A stretch of DNA of 64,000 bases from Candidatus Dactylopiibacterium sp. (GCA_031119555.1 JAVHXQ010000010.1:1-64000), one strand, 5' to 3'; positions 36,623 to 45,313 are shown, counted from the stretch's first letter. The notes: generated by a model not told the origin, from the sequence alone. Program-made: numbers and translations.

Positions 36623-37753
36623 ATGACCCAGCCTCACTCCGCCGCCGACATCGCCCTCAAGCAACGCCGCAACCAGCGCCTGCTGGCCCTGGGCGGCGGC
36701 ATCCTCCTGCTTGCCGCTGCCTCGGGCGCGTACTGGTTCCTGCATGCGTCGCACTTCGTGTCCACCGACAACGCCTACACCGCGGCCGAGGTCGCCCAGA
36801 TCACGCCGGCGGTCGGCGGAACCGTGGCCGAAGTGATGGTCAGCGATACCCACACCGTGCGCCAGGGCGACGTGCTCGTGCGCATCGACCCCGTGGACGC
36901 GCGCCTGGCGCTGGCCCAGGCCACCGCCGAGCTCGATCGCGCGACGCGCCGCGTGAAAGCCTACATGGCCACCGACGCCAACCTGGGCGCCCAGGTGCAG
37001 GCGCGTGAAGCCGACGGCGCGCGCGCCGCCGCGCAGCTCGATGCGATCCAGGCCGACTTCGAGCGCGCCCGCGTGGACCTCCAGCGCCGTGAGGCGCTCG
37101 TGGCGTCCGGTTCGGTGTCGGGCGACGAACTGACGCGCGCCAAGAACGCGTTCGATGCCAGCGCCGCCCAGCTCGCGGCGGCGCGCGCGGCCATGACGCA
37201 GACCGCCGCCAACCTGCGTTCGGCCGTGGCGGCCAAGGCGGCCAACGCCACGCTGATCAGCGATGCCACGGTGGAATCCAACCCCGAGGTGGCCGCCGCG
37301 CGCGCGCGGCTGGACCAGGCCCGCGTGGATCTCGATCGCACCGTGCTGCGCGCGCCGGTGGACGGCGTCGTGGCGCGTCGCCAGGTGCAGCTGGGCCAGC
37401 GCGTGCAGCCCGGCATGCCGCTGATGGTCGTGGTGCCGGTGGCCGAGCTTTACGTGGATGCCAACTTCAAGGAAGTGCAGCTGGAGAAGGTGCGCGTGGG
37501 GCAACCGGTGGCGCTGCATTCCGACCTGTACGGCAAGGGGGTGGTCTATCACGGCATCGTCGAGGGCTTCTCCGGCGGCTCGGGAGCGGCGTTCGCCGCG
37601 ATCCCCGCGCAGAACGCGACGGGCAACTGGATCAAGGTGGTGCAACGCCTGCCCGTGCGCGTCAAGCTGGATGCCGCCGAGCTGAAGACGAACCCGCTCA
37701 AGCTGGGGCTCTCCATGCACGCCGAGATCGACACGCGCGGCGTGCGTCACTGA
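36623..37753 (+). CDS. emrA: EmrA-type membrane fusion protein
   Basis: This 376-residue HlyD/EmrA-family periplasmic adaptor links the inner-membrane EmrB pump to the outer-membrane channel. It has one N-terminal membrane anchor (LLALGGGILLLAAASGAYWF), the lipoyl motif STDNAYTAAEVAQITPAVGG near residue 48, and a long alpha-helical hairpin (about residues 95-215). The second lipoyl segment is LDRTVLRAPVDGVVARRQV. AAGGAA precedes the ATG. It lies between the NodT-type channel gene and emrB. Confidence 0.95.
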   Translation: MTQPHSAADIALKQRRNQRLLALGGGILLLAAASGAYWFLHASHFVSTDNAYTAAEVAQITPAVGGTVAEVMVSDTHTVRQGDVLVRIDPVDARLALAQATAELDRATRRVKAYMATDANLGAQVQAREADGARAAAQLDAIQADFERARVDLQRREALVASGSVSGDELTRAKNAFDASAAQLAAARAAMTQTAANLRSAVAAKAANATLISDATVESNPEVAAARARLDQARVDLDRTVLRAPVDGVVARRQVQLGQRVQPGMPLMVVVPVAELYVDANFKEVQLEKVRVGQPVALHSDLYGKGVVYHGIVEGFSGGSGAAFAAIPAQNATGNWIKVVQRLPVRVKLDAAELKTNPLKLGLSMHAEIDTRGVRH

Positions 37754-37769
37754 AAGCGGAGCCTTCGCC

Positions 37770-39314
37770 ATGAGTCACGCCCTCCCCGCGCCCGCCGCGT
37801 CCGAGCAGGCGCCGCTGGCCGGCCCGATGCTGTGGGTGGCCGCGCTGATGCTCGCGGCCGCCAACTTCATCGCCGTCCTCAACATGACCATCGCCAACGT
37901 GGCCGTGCCCAACATCGCGGGCGCGCTGGGCGCGGCGACCAGCCAGGGCACCTGGGTCATCACCTCGTATGCGGTCGGCGAGGCGATCACCGTGCCGCTC
38001 ACCGGCTGGCTCGCCGCGCGCTTCGGCGCGGTGCGGGTGTTCGTGGGCTCGATGATCCTGTTCGGTGCTTTCTCCATCGTCTGCGGCCTGTCCACCTCGC
38101 TGGGCGTGCTCGTCGTGGCGCGGGTCTTCCAGGGCCTTTGCGGCGGCCCGCTCATGCCTTTGTCGCAGACGCTGCTGCTGCGCATCTTTCCGAAGAGCAA
38201 GGCAGCGGCCGCCATCGGTCTGTGGTCGATGACCACGCTGGTCGCGCCGGTGGTGGGGCCCATCCTGGGCGGCTGGCTGTGCGACGAATACAGCTGGTCG
38301 TGGGTCTTCCTCATCAACGCGCCGATCGCGATCGGCTTCGGCCTCTACGCGTGGTCGCTGCTCAAGCGCTACCAGGCCATCGGCCAGCGCAGCCCCATCG
38401 ATCTGGTCGGGCTGGGCCTGCTGATCGTGTGGGTGGCGGCCCTGCAGCTCGTGCTCGACGAGGGCAAGAATCTGGACTGGTTCGCGTCGACACAGATCGT
38501 CGTGCTCGCCGTCGTGGCGGCCATCGGCTTCGCGGTCTTCCTCGTCTGGGAGCTGCATGAGCCCCATCCCATCGTCGATCTGCGCGTGTTCCGCCATCGC
38601 GGCTTCACGGTGGCGGTGCTCACGATCAGCCTCGCCTTCGCGGCGTTCTTCGGTGTCAGCGTGCTCACGCCGCTGTGGTTGCAGAGCTTCATGGGCTACA
38701 CCGCGACGGACGCCGGATTCGCCACCGCGTGGACCGGGGTGACGGCGTTCTTCCTGGCGCCGCTGGTGGCTTCCAGCAAGCGCGATCCGCGTCAGCTCGT
38801 GTTCGCGGGCGTGGTGTGGATGGGGCTCGTCACGCTGTGGCGGACCTTCGCGAACACCGACATGGGGTTCTGGGACGTGGCCGTGCCGCTCATGGTGATG
38901 GGGCTGGCGATGCCGTTCTTCTTCATTCCGAGCACCACCCTCGCGCTGGCGAGCGTGACCGAGCGCGAGATGGATTCGGCGGCCGGCCTCATGAACTTCC
39001 TGCGCACGCTCTCCGGCGCGTTCGCGACGTCGCTCGTGACCACGGTCTGGAGCAACCGCATCACCTACAACCATGCCGAACTCGTCGGCCTGGCCGACCG
39101 TGACCATGGCGTGACCGCACAGCTGGTGGCCCAGGGCACGCCGCCCGACACCGCCAACCAGATCGTCGATTACCTGCTTACGTCGCAGAGCGTGATGCTG
39201 TCGACGAACCAGGTGATGACCTCGATCGGCGTGCTGTTCCTGTTCGCCGCGCTGATCATCTGGTTCGCGCCCCGGCCGACGCGCAGCGTCGAGCCCGGCG
39301 CGGGCGGGCACTGA
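37770..39314 (+). CDS. emrB: EmrB-type DHA2 drug exporter
   Basis: This 514-residue major facilitator of the DHA2 (14-helix) family exports hydrophobic compounds by proton antiport. Features are LNMTIANVAVPNIAGALG in helix 1, WVITSYAVGEAITVPLTGWLAARFG (motif A region), RVFQGLCGGPLMPLSQTLLL (motif B) and WSMTTLVAPVVGPILGGWL (motif C, the antiporter motif). It starts 16 bases after emrA. The substrate range cannot be read from sequence. Confidence 0.95.
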   Translation: MSHALPAPAASEQAPLAGPMLWVAALMLAAANFIAVLNMTIANVAVPNIAGALGAATSQGTWVITSYAVGEAITVPLTGWLAARFGAVRVFVGSMILFGAFSIVCGLSTSLGVLVVARVFQGLCGGPLMPLSQTLLLRIFPKSKAAAAIGLWSMTTLVAPVVGPILGGWLCDEYSWSWVFLINAPIAIGFGLYAWSLLKRYQAIGQRSPIDLVGLGLLIVWVAALQLVLDEGKNLDWFASTQIVVLAVVAAIGFAVFLVWELHEPHPIVDLRVFRHRGFTVAVLTISLAFAAFFGVSVLTPLWLQSFMGYTATDAGFATAWTGVTAFFLAPLVASSKRDPRQLVFAGVVWMGLVTLWRTFANTDMGFWDVAVPLMVMGLAMPFFFIPSTTLALASVTEREMDSAAGLMNFLRTLSGAFATSLVTTVWSNRITYNHAELVGLADRDHGVTAQLVAQGTPPDTANQIVDYLLTSQSVMLSTNQVMTSIGVLFLFAALIIWFAPRPTRSVEPGAGGH

Positions 39315-39337
39315 GTCCTTTCCTGCGGAGGCAGACC

Positions 39338-39781
39338 ATGTTCCGGCACATCCTGGCACCCACCGATGGCTCTCCCCTCTCGCTCGCCGCGCTGGCGCAG
39401 GCCGCCCGGCTCGCACGCGAGCACGGCGCGCGGCTCACGCTGTTCCATGCGCTGATCGACGTGCCCGCGCCCTATGAGGGGCCCGGCACGATAGGCCACG
39501 GCAGTTTCGCGCGCGACGTGCGCGAGCAGCTCGAAGCGGCGGCGCGTGAGATCCTCGATGAAGCGCAGGCCCGCGTGGCCGAGGCAGGCGTGCCGTGCGA
39601 GCGATGCGTGGCGGCGGGCGCGCACGCGCACGCGCTCATCATCGCGGCGGCCGAAGCCGGCGGCTGCGACCTGATCTTCATGGCCTCGCATGGCCGGCGC
39701 GGGCTCAGCGCGCTGCTGCTCGGCAGCGAGACGCAAAAGGTGCTCACGCATACGCGCATCCCGGTGCTGGTGTATCGCTGA
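39338..39781 (+). CDS. Universal stress protein (UspA family)
   Basis: This is a 147-residue single-domain Usp. The nucleotide-binding loop near the C-terminus reads ASHGRRGLSALLLGSETQKVL, close to the G-2x-G-9x-G(S/T) pattern of ATP-binding Usps but with Ala for the first Gly. The N-terminus FRHILAPTDGSPLSLAAL is typical. GGAGG precedes the ATG, and the gene starts 23 bases after emrB with no terminator between, so it is probably the last gene of the efflux operon. Confidence 0.93.
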   Translation: MFRHILAPTDGSPLSLAALAQAARLAREHGARLTLFHALIDVPAPYEGPGTIGHGSFARDVREQLEAAAREILDEAQARVAEAGVPCERCVAAGAHAHALIIAAAEAGGCDLIFMASHGRRGLSALLLGSETQKVLTHTRIPVLVYR

Positions 39782-39799
39782 GTGGCGCGCCAGACGGCA

Positions 39800-39819
39800 C
39801 GTCCGACCCGGGTCGGACG
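39800..39819. repeat. 20-base perfect palindrome between convergent genes
   Basis: CGTCCGACCCGGGTCGGACG is a perfect palindrome between the end of the Usp gene and the end of the cystathionine gamma-synthase-like gene. There is no loop and no T run, so it is not a classic terminator, though it could form a cruciform or be a bidirectional pause element. Confidence 0.6.
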
Positions 39820-39881
39820 CGTGTTGCGCCGCGCGCTCCCGGGCGGAGCGCGGCGCGCGATGGCGTTCCCGGCGCGGGCGT

Positions 39882-41120
39882 TCAGGCCGCGGCGGCCAGG
39901 GCGTGGCTGAAGTCCGCGATGAGGTCGTCGGCGTCTTCTATGCCCACCGAAATGCGCACCGTGCCGTCGGCGATACCCATCTCGGCGCGGCGTACCGGCC
40001 CCATCTCGGCGTAGATCGTGTGCGCCACGGGGATCACGAGCGTGCGGTTGTCGCCCAGGTTGCTCGCCAGCACCGCAAGCTGCAGTGCGTCGAGGAAGCG
40101 GAAGCAATCGACCTCGGGCTTGAGCTCGATCGCCATCAGCCCGCCGAAATGGCGGAACAGCGCCTTGGCGCGCTCGTGCTGCGGATGGTTGGCGAGGCTG
40201 GGGTGGAAGACGCGGGCCACCGCCGGATGCGCGGCGAACCAGGCCGCGAGCCGCGCGGCGTTGGCCGAGGAGCGGTCCTGGCGCAGCGCCAGGGTCTCGG
40301 CGCCGATCGCGATGTGGTGGGCGGATTCCGGCGCGAGCGTGGCGCCCATGTCGCGCAGGCCCTTCTTGCGGATCTGCTGCAGGCCCCAGTTGGCGGGATC
40401 ACCCTTGCGATAGGTCTCGAGGATGTTGGGATAGGCGCTCCAGTCGAAGGCGCCGGTTTCGGTGATGGCGCCGCCCAGGGCGTTGCCATGGCCGCCGATG
40501 TATTTCGAGAGCGAGTTGATGATCAGCCCCGCGCCCACCGTGCGTGGCTGGAAGCACCAGGGCGAGGTCATGGTGTTGTCGACGATGTAGAGCAGGCCGC
40601 GCGCCGCGCACAGCGCGCCGATGCCGGCCAGGTCGGCGATCTGCGTGCAGGGGTTGGCGATGGTTTCGACGAAGACCGCGCGCGTCGTGGGGCGCAGCGC
40701 CGCGTCCACGTTGGCGGCCTCGGTGGCGTCGACGAAGCTGACGTCGATGCCGTAAAGCGCCAGCGTGTTGAACACGCTGTTGGTGTTGCCGAACAGGAAG
40801 CTGCTGGACACCACGTGGTCGCCAGCCTTGAGCAGGGTGAGCAGGGTCGCGCTGATCGCGGCCATGCCGGTGGCCACGCAGCAGGTGGCCCGGCCGCCTT
40901 CCATGAGTGTGATCTTGCGCTCGAGGGCGGTGACGGTCGGATTGACCTGGCGGCCGTAGGTGAAGCCGGCCTGCTTGCCCTGGAAAACGGCGGCGATGTC
41001 GGCGGCCGTGGCGTGTTCGAAGGTGATCGAGTTGTGCACGGGCTGGTGCAGCGAGCCGTGTTCGATGCCGGCGGAACGGTCGCTGTGCAGGACGGCGGTG
41101 GTGAAGCCTCGGGTGCTCAT
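39882..41120 (-). CDS. Cystathionine gamma-synthase family PLP enzyme
   Basis: This 412-residue enzyme of the Cys/Met-metabolism PLP family acts on O-acyl-homoserine or cystathionine-type substrates. The PLP lysine lies in NSLSKYIGGHGNALGG near residue 205. Other family segments are FTYGRQVNPTVTALERKI near residue 55, VATGMAAISATLLTLL near residue 85, VVSSSFLFGNTNS, FVETIANPCTQIADL, VDNTMTSPW, and VRISVGIEDADDLIADF at the end. The protein is closest to the 'cystathionine gamma-synthase family' group rather than to MetB or MetZ proper; the exact reaction is uncertain. ATG at 41120 is chosen on family grounds, with 41141 as an alternative. Confidence 0.88.
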   Translation of the reverse strand: MSTRGFTTAVLHSDRSAGIEHGSLHQPVHNSITFEHATAADIAAVFQGKQAGFTYGRQVNPTVTALERKITLMEGGRATCCVATGMAAISATLLTLLKAGDHVVSSSFLFGNTNSVFNTLALYGIDVSFVDATEAANVDAALRPTTRAVFVETIANPCTQIADLAGIGALCAARGLLYIVDNTMTSPWCFQPRTVGAGLIINSLSKYIGGHGNALGGAITETGAFDWSAYPNILETYRKGDPANWGLQQIRKKGLRDMGATLAPESAHHIAIGAETLALRQDRSSANAARLAAWFAAHPAVARVFHPSLANHPQHERAKALFRHFGGLMAIELKPEVDCFRFLDALQLAVLASNLGDNRTLVIPVAHTIYAEMGPVRRAEMGIADGTVRISVGIEDADDLIADFSHALAAAA

Positions 41121-41221
41121 GTCGGAAACCGGAAAAGTCATAGGGGAAACGGCGATTCTAGACCTTTCGGCATGCCAGGGGCCGCTCGCGGCGGCCCCCG
41201 GGCGGGCGGCGCTCCGGGGCG

Positions 41222-41566
41222 CTACCGGGTCACCGCCTCGCGCGTGCGCTCGGCGATGCTGCTGGCGGCGTCGCCCGCCTTGCCGGCGGCTTCCTTGCCC
41301 GCGGCGAGCGCGTCCTGCGCGGCCTCCTTGCCGGCGCTGACGGCGTCCTGGGCCGCCTCGCGCGTGCTCTGCGCGCCTTCGCGGGCCTTGTCGGCCACGG
41401 CGTCTCCCGCCTTGTCGACGGCCTCGGCGGCTTTTTCCACTGCCTCGCCGGCGGCGCTGGTGCTGGCGCGCGCCGCGTCGGCGGCTTCGGTGGCGGGGTC
41501 TTTTTCGCTGCAGGCGACGACACTCGTGGCAACGAGCAGCGTGATGGCGATCTTGCTCAGGTGCAT
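41222..41566 (-). CDS. Ala-rich helical lipoprotein with LEA-like repeats
   Basis: This 114-residue protein has a lipoprotein signal ending in VVAC (Cys19). Almost all the remainder is Ala/Lys/Glu/Asp-rich with degenerate repeats of the AAGEAVEKAAEAV and GKEAAQDALAAGKEA types. It would form one long amphipathic helix, resembling late-embryogenesis-abundant or apolipoprotein-like proteins, often stress-induced. AGGAGA lies upstream of the ATG at 41566. It is downstream of ecotin's divergent start and on the same strand as the PLP enzyme. The function is unknown. Confidence 0.8.
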   Translation of the reverse strand: MHLSKIAITLLVATSVVACSEKDPATEAADAARASTSAAGEAVEKAAEAVDKAGDAVADKAREGAQSTREAAQDAVSAGKEAAQDALAAGKEAAGKAGDAASSIAERTREAVTR

Positions 41567-41743
41567 GGCGATCTCTCCTGTGTAACGGGAAGCGACCGAA
41601 CCGTTCGGGGAAACGGCGGTCAGTAAGCGGGTAACATGGCACAGCCGTCGACAGCGGGCTGCCCGCCCGATGGTGAAACAAACGCTTCGCGCAGGGCGGC
41701 GGGATGACCCGTCCGGACATCGCGGAGCGCTTCTGGAGGATTC

Positions 41744-42232
41744 ATGCAGAACACGAACCGGAGATATCTCGTCCCCAGCCTGATCGCCATGCTCGCCGGC
41801 GTGAGCCTGGGCAGCCAGGCATCCGACCTCTCGCGGCCGTTTCCCGAGGCCAGCAAGGGGATGGTCCGACACGTCATCCTCCTGCCCGAAGTGGCCGATA
41901 CCGAGGCGCGTCGGGTGGAGATCATCGCCGGCAAGACCCTGGAAGCCGACTGCAACCGCATGAGCTTCGGCGCGCGCCTGAGCGAGCAGACGTTGCAGGG
42001 CTGGGGCTACACCTATTACACCGTGTCCGCGCTCAAGGGGCCGATCAGCACCAGGATGGCCTGCCCGCCGGCATCCGCCCCCCGCGAGCCCGTTTTCGTG
42101 AGCGCGCATTTCACCGAGAACGCGCTCGTGCGCTACAACCCGCGCCTGCCGCTGGTGGTGTACGCGCCCGAGGACGTGGAGATCCGCTACCGCGTCTGGA
42201 AGGCCGGCGAACTCACCTCCTCCACCCCGTAG
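41744..42232 (+). CDS. eco: Ecotin, periplasmic serine-protease inhibitor
   Basis: This 162-residue ecotin has a signal peptide (cleavage after SQA, about residue 27). The family core is FPEASKGMVRHVILLPE, LEADCNRM, LQGWGYTYYTV, MACP and RYNPRLPLVVYAPEDVEIRYRVWKA. Cys70 and Cys107 match the E. coli disulfide (C50-C87). Ecotin inhibits trypsin-fold proteases as a dimer. The reactive loop reads ISTRMACP, so the predicted P1 residue is Arg104 where E. coli ecotin has Met84. The gene stands alone with a terminator downstream. Confidence 0.95.
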   Translation: MQNTNRRYLVPSLIAMLAGVSLGSQASDLSRPFPEASKGMVRHVILLPEVADTEARRVEIIAGKTLEADCNRMSFGARLSEQTLQGWGYTYYTVSALKGPISTRMACPPASAPREPVFVSAHFTENALVRYNPRLPLVVYAPEDVEIRYRVWKAGELTSSTP

Positions 42233-42254
42233 ACCGGCCCCCCGGCAGCCGCGC

Positions 42255-42279
42255 AGGCCCGCCTTTGGCGGGCCTTTTT
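42255..42279 (+). terminator. Rho-independent terminator after ecotin
   Basis: A 9-base stem, AGGCCCGCC (42255-42263) paired with GGCGGGCCT (42267-42275), has a 3-base loop and a T run to 42279. Confidence 0.9.
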
Positions 42280-42337
42280 CGTGCGCGCCAACCTGCCCGA
42301 TCGTCCGGGCATTCCGGCGTCTTTTCCGACGACCGGT

Positions 42338-42360
42338 AATGCGAGAATGCTGTTCGCATT
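42338..42360. repeat. Dyad upstream of the small beta-barrel gene
   Basis: AATGCGA (42338-42344) and TCGCATT (42354-42360) form a 7-base inverted repeat with a 9-base centre, about 33 bases before the start codon. A second, offset pairing of CGAGAATGC with GCATTTCTCG is also possible. It could be an operator or a leader hairpin. Confidence 0.45.
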
Positions 42361-42392
42361 TCTCGACCATCACAAAGGGGAGCAAACACATC

Positions 42393-43046
42393 ATGAAAAT
42401 CCGTGCCTGGGCCGTGGCCCTGACCACCTTGCTGGTGTCGTCGCCAGTCCTGGCGGACGCTTTCACCGGCATCTACGTGCAGGGGCTGCTCGGTGGGGGA
42501 CGTTCCTCGACGAACGTGAGGGGGACGGCCAGCGACTTCGATGGCGACTACACGCAAAACCAGATGCTTGGTCAGATCGCGGCGGGGGGATCGCAGTCCT
42601 ACGGCCGCTTCAGCCTCGCCGTGGGGGCGTTCTACACCGTGGGCGAGCAGAAGTCGGGCAAGAAGACCTATGCCGACGCTTTCGGCAGCCTGGATGCCAA
42701 CGTCAAGCTCAAGAACGTCATGGGGATCACCGTGGAGCCCGGCTTCTACGTCTCGCCGACCGCGCTCGTGTATGCCAAGCTCGGCTACGCCGCGACCACC
42801 GCAGGCGTGAAGCTCACGCAGGTCACCACGGGCGGCGGTTCGCGCACCTTCAACGAAGAGGGTGACTACAACGGCTTCCTGCTCGGCGCCGGCATGAAGC
42901 TGCGCTTCAACGAGCGCCTGTACGGCGTGGCCGAAGTGCAGCAGGTCTCCTACAACCGCAAGGATCTCGACTACGGCAACGGTCTGACGGTGAGCATCAA
43001 GCCCTCGCATTTCGGGGCTTTCGTGGGGGTGGGCGCACGCTTCTGA
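42393..43046 (+). CDS. Small outer-membrane beta-barrel protein
   Basis: This 217-residue exported protein has a signal peptide (MKIRAWAVALTTLLVSSPVLA). The mature part is made of alternating amphipathic strands with aromatic girdles (FTGIYVQGLLGGG, GRFSLAVGAFYTVGE, VEPGFYVSPTALVYAKLGYA) and ends in Phe (VGVGARF), the outer-membrane barrel signature. It resembles the OmpA-like or Opa-like eight-stranded porin families without a specific match. AAAGGGGAGC lies upstream of the ATG at 42393. A dyad at 42338-42360 may control it. A terminator follows at 43067-43091. Confidence 0.85.
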   Translation: MKIRAWAVALTTLLVSSPVLADAFTGIYVQGLLGGGRSSTNVRGTASDFDGDYTQNQMLGQIAAGGSQSYGRFSLAVGAFYTVGEQKSGKKTYADAFGSLDANVKLKNVMGITVEPGFYVSPTALVYAKLGYAATTAGVKLTQVTTGGGSRTFNEEGDYNGFLLGAGMKLRFNERLYGVAEVQQVSYNRKDLDYGNGLTVSIKPSHFGAFVGVGARF

Positions 43047-43066
43047 GCGCCGCCCCACGCCAGCAG

Positions 43067-43091
43067 AAGCCCGCCGGAAGGCGGGCTTTTT
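43067..43091. terminator. Terminator between the convergent beta-barrel and fumarase genes
   Basis: A 9-base stem, AAGCCCGCC (43067-43075) paired with GGCGGGCTT (43080-43088), has a 4-base loop. A T run follows on the plus strand to 43091. It may work in both directions, since fumarase ends at 43111 on the other strand. Confidence 0.85.
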
Positions 43092-43110
43092 CATGCTCCG
43101 GCGGGCCGGA

Positions 43111-44628
43111 TCAGGCCGTGGTGACGGGGATCTTGCCGATCTTCGCCTGCCATTCGCGCGGGCCGGTGGTGTGCACCGAAACGCCCGTGGCATCGACCGC
43201 CACGGTGACCGGCATGTCCTGCACGGTGAATTCGTAGATTGCTTCCATGCCGAGATCCTCGAAGGCGAGCACGCGCGCCTGGCGGATCGCCTTGGAGACG
43301 AGGTAGGCCGCGCCGCCCACGGCCATGAGGTATACGGACCGATGCCGCTTGATCGCCTCAATGGCGATGGGGCCCCGTTCGGATTTGCCGATCATGCCCA
43401 GGAGCCCCGTCTGCGCGAGGACCTGGTCGGTGAATTTGTCCATGCGCGTGGCCGTGGTGGGGCCAGCCGGGCCCACGACCTCGTCGCGCACCGGGTCGAC
43501 GGGGCCGACGTAATAGATGAAGCGGCCCGCGAGATCGACCGGCAGCGGCTCGCCGCGGTTGAGCATGTCGGTCATGCGCTTGTGCGCGGCGTCGCGCCCG
43601 GTGAGCATCCTGCCGTTGAGCAGCAGCACGTCGCCGGGGCGCCAGCTCGCCACCTCTTCGCGCGTCACGGTGTCCAGATCGACGCGGCGGCCTTGCGAGG
43701 CGTCGTAGGTGAGACGCGGCCAGTCGGCCAGCGAGGGCGGGTCGAGATAGACCGGTCCGCTGCCGTCGAGCACGAAATGGGCATGCCGGGTGGCCGCGCA
43801 GTTCGGAATCATGGCCACCGGCAGGTTGGCGGCGTGGGTGGGGTAGTCGAGCACCTTCACGTCGAGCACGGTCGTGAGGCCGCCCAGGCCCTGCGCGCCG
43901 ATGCCCAGGGCATTGACCTTCTCGTAGAGCTCCAGGCGCAGTTCCTCGGCGCGTGTGCGCGGGCCGCGCGCGAGGAGTTCCTGGATGTCGATGGGCTCCA
44001 TGAGCGCTTCCTTGGCGAGCAGCATCGCCTTCTCGGCGGTGCCGCCGATGCCGATGCCCAGCATGCCGGGCGGGCACCAGCCCGCGCCCATGGTCGGCAC
44101 GGTCTTGAGCACCCAGTCGACGATGGAGTCCGAGGGATTGAGCATCGCGAATTTGCTCTTGGCTTCGGAGCCGCCGCCTTTCGCGGCGACGATCACGTCC
44201 AGCCTGTCGCCCGGCACGAGGCTCACGTTGACCACCGCGGGCGTGTTGTCGCGCGTGTTGCGGCGGCTGCCCGCCGGGTCGGCCAGCACCGAGGCGCGCA
44301 GCGGATTGTCTGGATGCAGGTAGGCGCGGCGCACGCCTTCGTTCACCGCGTCTTCGAGCGAGCCCGTGAAGCCGGCCCAGCGCACGTCCATGCCGATCTT
44401 GAGGAAGACCGTGACGATGCCGGTGTCCTGGCAGATGGGGCGGTGGCCCTCGGCGCACATGCGTGAATTGATGAGGATCTGCGCCATGGCGTCGCGCGCG
44501 GCGGGGCTCTGCTCGCGCTCGTAGGCGGCAGCCAGGCCGCGGATGTAGTCGACCGGGTGGTAGTAGCTGATGTACTGCAGCGCGGCGGCAACGCTCTCGA
44601 TGAGGTCTGCTTGCTGGATGGTGGTCAT
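43111..44628 (-). CDS. fum: Class I fumarate hydratase
   Basis: This 505-residue iron-sulfur-dependent class I fumarase interconverts fumarate and malate in the TCA cycle. It has the family N-terminal region with CAEGHRPICQDTGIVTVFLK near residue 58, MGAGWCPPGMLGIGIGG near residue 180 and IPNCAATRHAHFVLDG near residue 273. Cysteines in these segments are the likely 4Fe-4S ligands. The C-terminal swivel domain has GPAGPTTATRMDKFTD. It is upstream of a terminator shared with the beta-barrel gene, and its neighbour upstream is an UPF0114 membrane protein. Confidence 0.95.
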   Translation of the reverse strand: MTTIQQADLIESVAAALQYISYYHPVDYIRGLAAAYEREQSPAARDAMAQILINSRMCAEGHRPICQDTGIVTVFLKIGMDVRWAGFTGSLEDAVNEGVRRAYLHPDNPLRASVLADPAGSRRNTRDNTPAVVNVSLVPGDRLDVIVAAKGGGSEAKSKFAMLNPSDSIVDWVLKTVPTMGAGWCPPGMLGIGIGGTAEKAMLLAKEALMEPIDIQELLARGPRTRAEELRLELYEKVNALGIGAQGLGGLTTVLDVKVLDYPTHAANLPVAMIPNCAATRHAHFVLDGSGPVYLDPPSLADWPRLTYDASQGRRVDLDTVTREEVASWRPGDVLLLNGRMLTGRDAAHKRMTDMLNRGEPLPVDLAGRFIYYVGPVDPVRDEVVGPAGPTTATRMDKFTDQVLAQTGLLGMIGKSERGPIAIEAIKRHRSVYLMAVGGAAYLVSKAIRQARVLAFEDLGMEAIYEFTVQDMPVTVAVDATGVSVHTTGPREWQAKIGKIPVTTA

Positions 44629-44746
44629 GTTGCGGGCTTCCCTGTCAGTGGAATCGGGCCGGCGGGCCCGTGGCGCGATGCCGTGACGCGGACCCCGCCG
44701 GCGGCCCGGGGGCGGGCCATGGCAGGTGCGGTCCGCGCGCGCTCGC

Positions 44747-45313
44747 TCAGTGGCCGAGCTCCTTGCCGAGCTTGAGCGTGCCGTTCATGACCTTGTCGGT
44801 GTAGGCCATGAGCAGCGCCGAGACGACGAAGGTCAGGTGGATACCGATCTGGAACAGCACGCCATGCTCGAGCCGCGTCAGCGCGAAGGGGTCGGGCGCG
44901 GCGGCCATCTTGGCGCCGACCTCGATGAAGGTCTTGAGCAGGTGGATGGAGGAGATGCCGATCAGCGCGGTGGCGAGCTTGACCTTGAGCACCCCCGCGT
45001 TCACGTGGGAGAGCCATTCCGGCTGGTCGGGGTGGCCGTCGAGGTCGAGCCGCGAGACGAAGGTCTCGTAGCCGCCCACGATCACCATGATGAGCAGGTT
45101 GGCAACCATCACCACGTCGATCAGGCCCAGCACGATGAGCATGATGTCGACTTCGGTCAGGGTCACCGCGCTGCCGACGAGATGGATGAGTTCCTGCAGG
45201 AACTTGAAGACATACACGGCCTGGGCGAACACCAGGCCGACGTAGAGGGGCGCTTGCAGCCAGCGGCTGCCGAACAGGAAGGATTCCAGGTAGTGCGGGA
45301 GGTTTTTCTTCAT
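44747..45313 (-). CDS. UPF0114 (YqhA-type) membrane protein
   Basis: This 188-residue membrane protein has four predicted helices. It fits the UPF0114/YqhA family, with the N-terminal [47 protein letters not shown], and [10 protein letters not shown] segments. The family's function is not established. It lies 118 bases upstream of fumarase on the same strand, so the two may be cotranscribed. It is divergent from apt. Confidence 0.88.
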   Translation of the reverse strand: MKKNLPHYLESFLFGSRWLQAPLYVGLVFAQAVYVFKFLQELIHLVGSAVTLTEVDIMLIVLGLIDVVMVANLLIMVIVGGYETFVSRLDLDGHPDQPEWLSHVNAGVLKVKLATALIGISSIHLLKTFIEVGAKMAAAPDPFALTRLEHGVLFQIGIHLTFVVSALLMAYTDKVMNGTLKLGKELGH

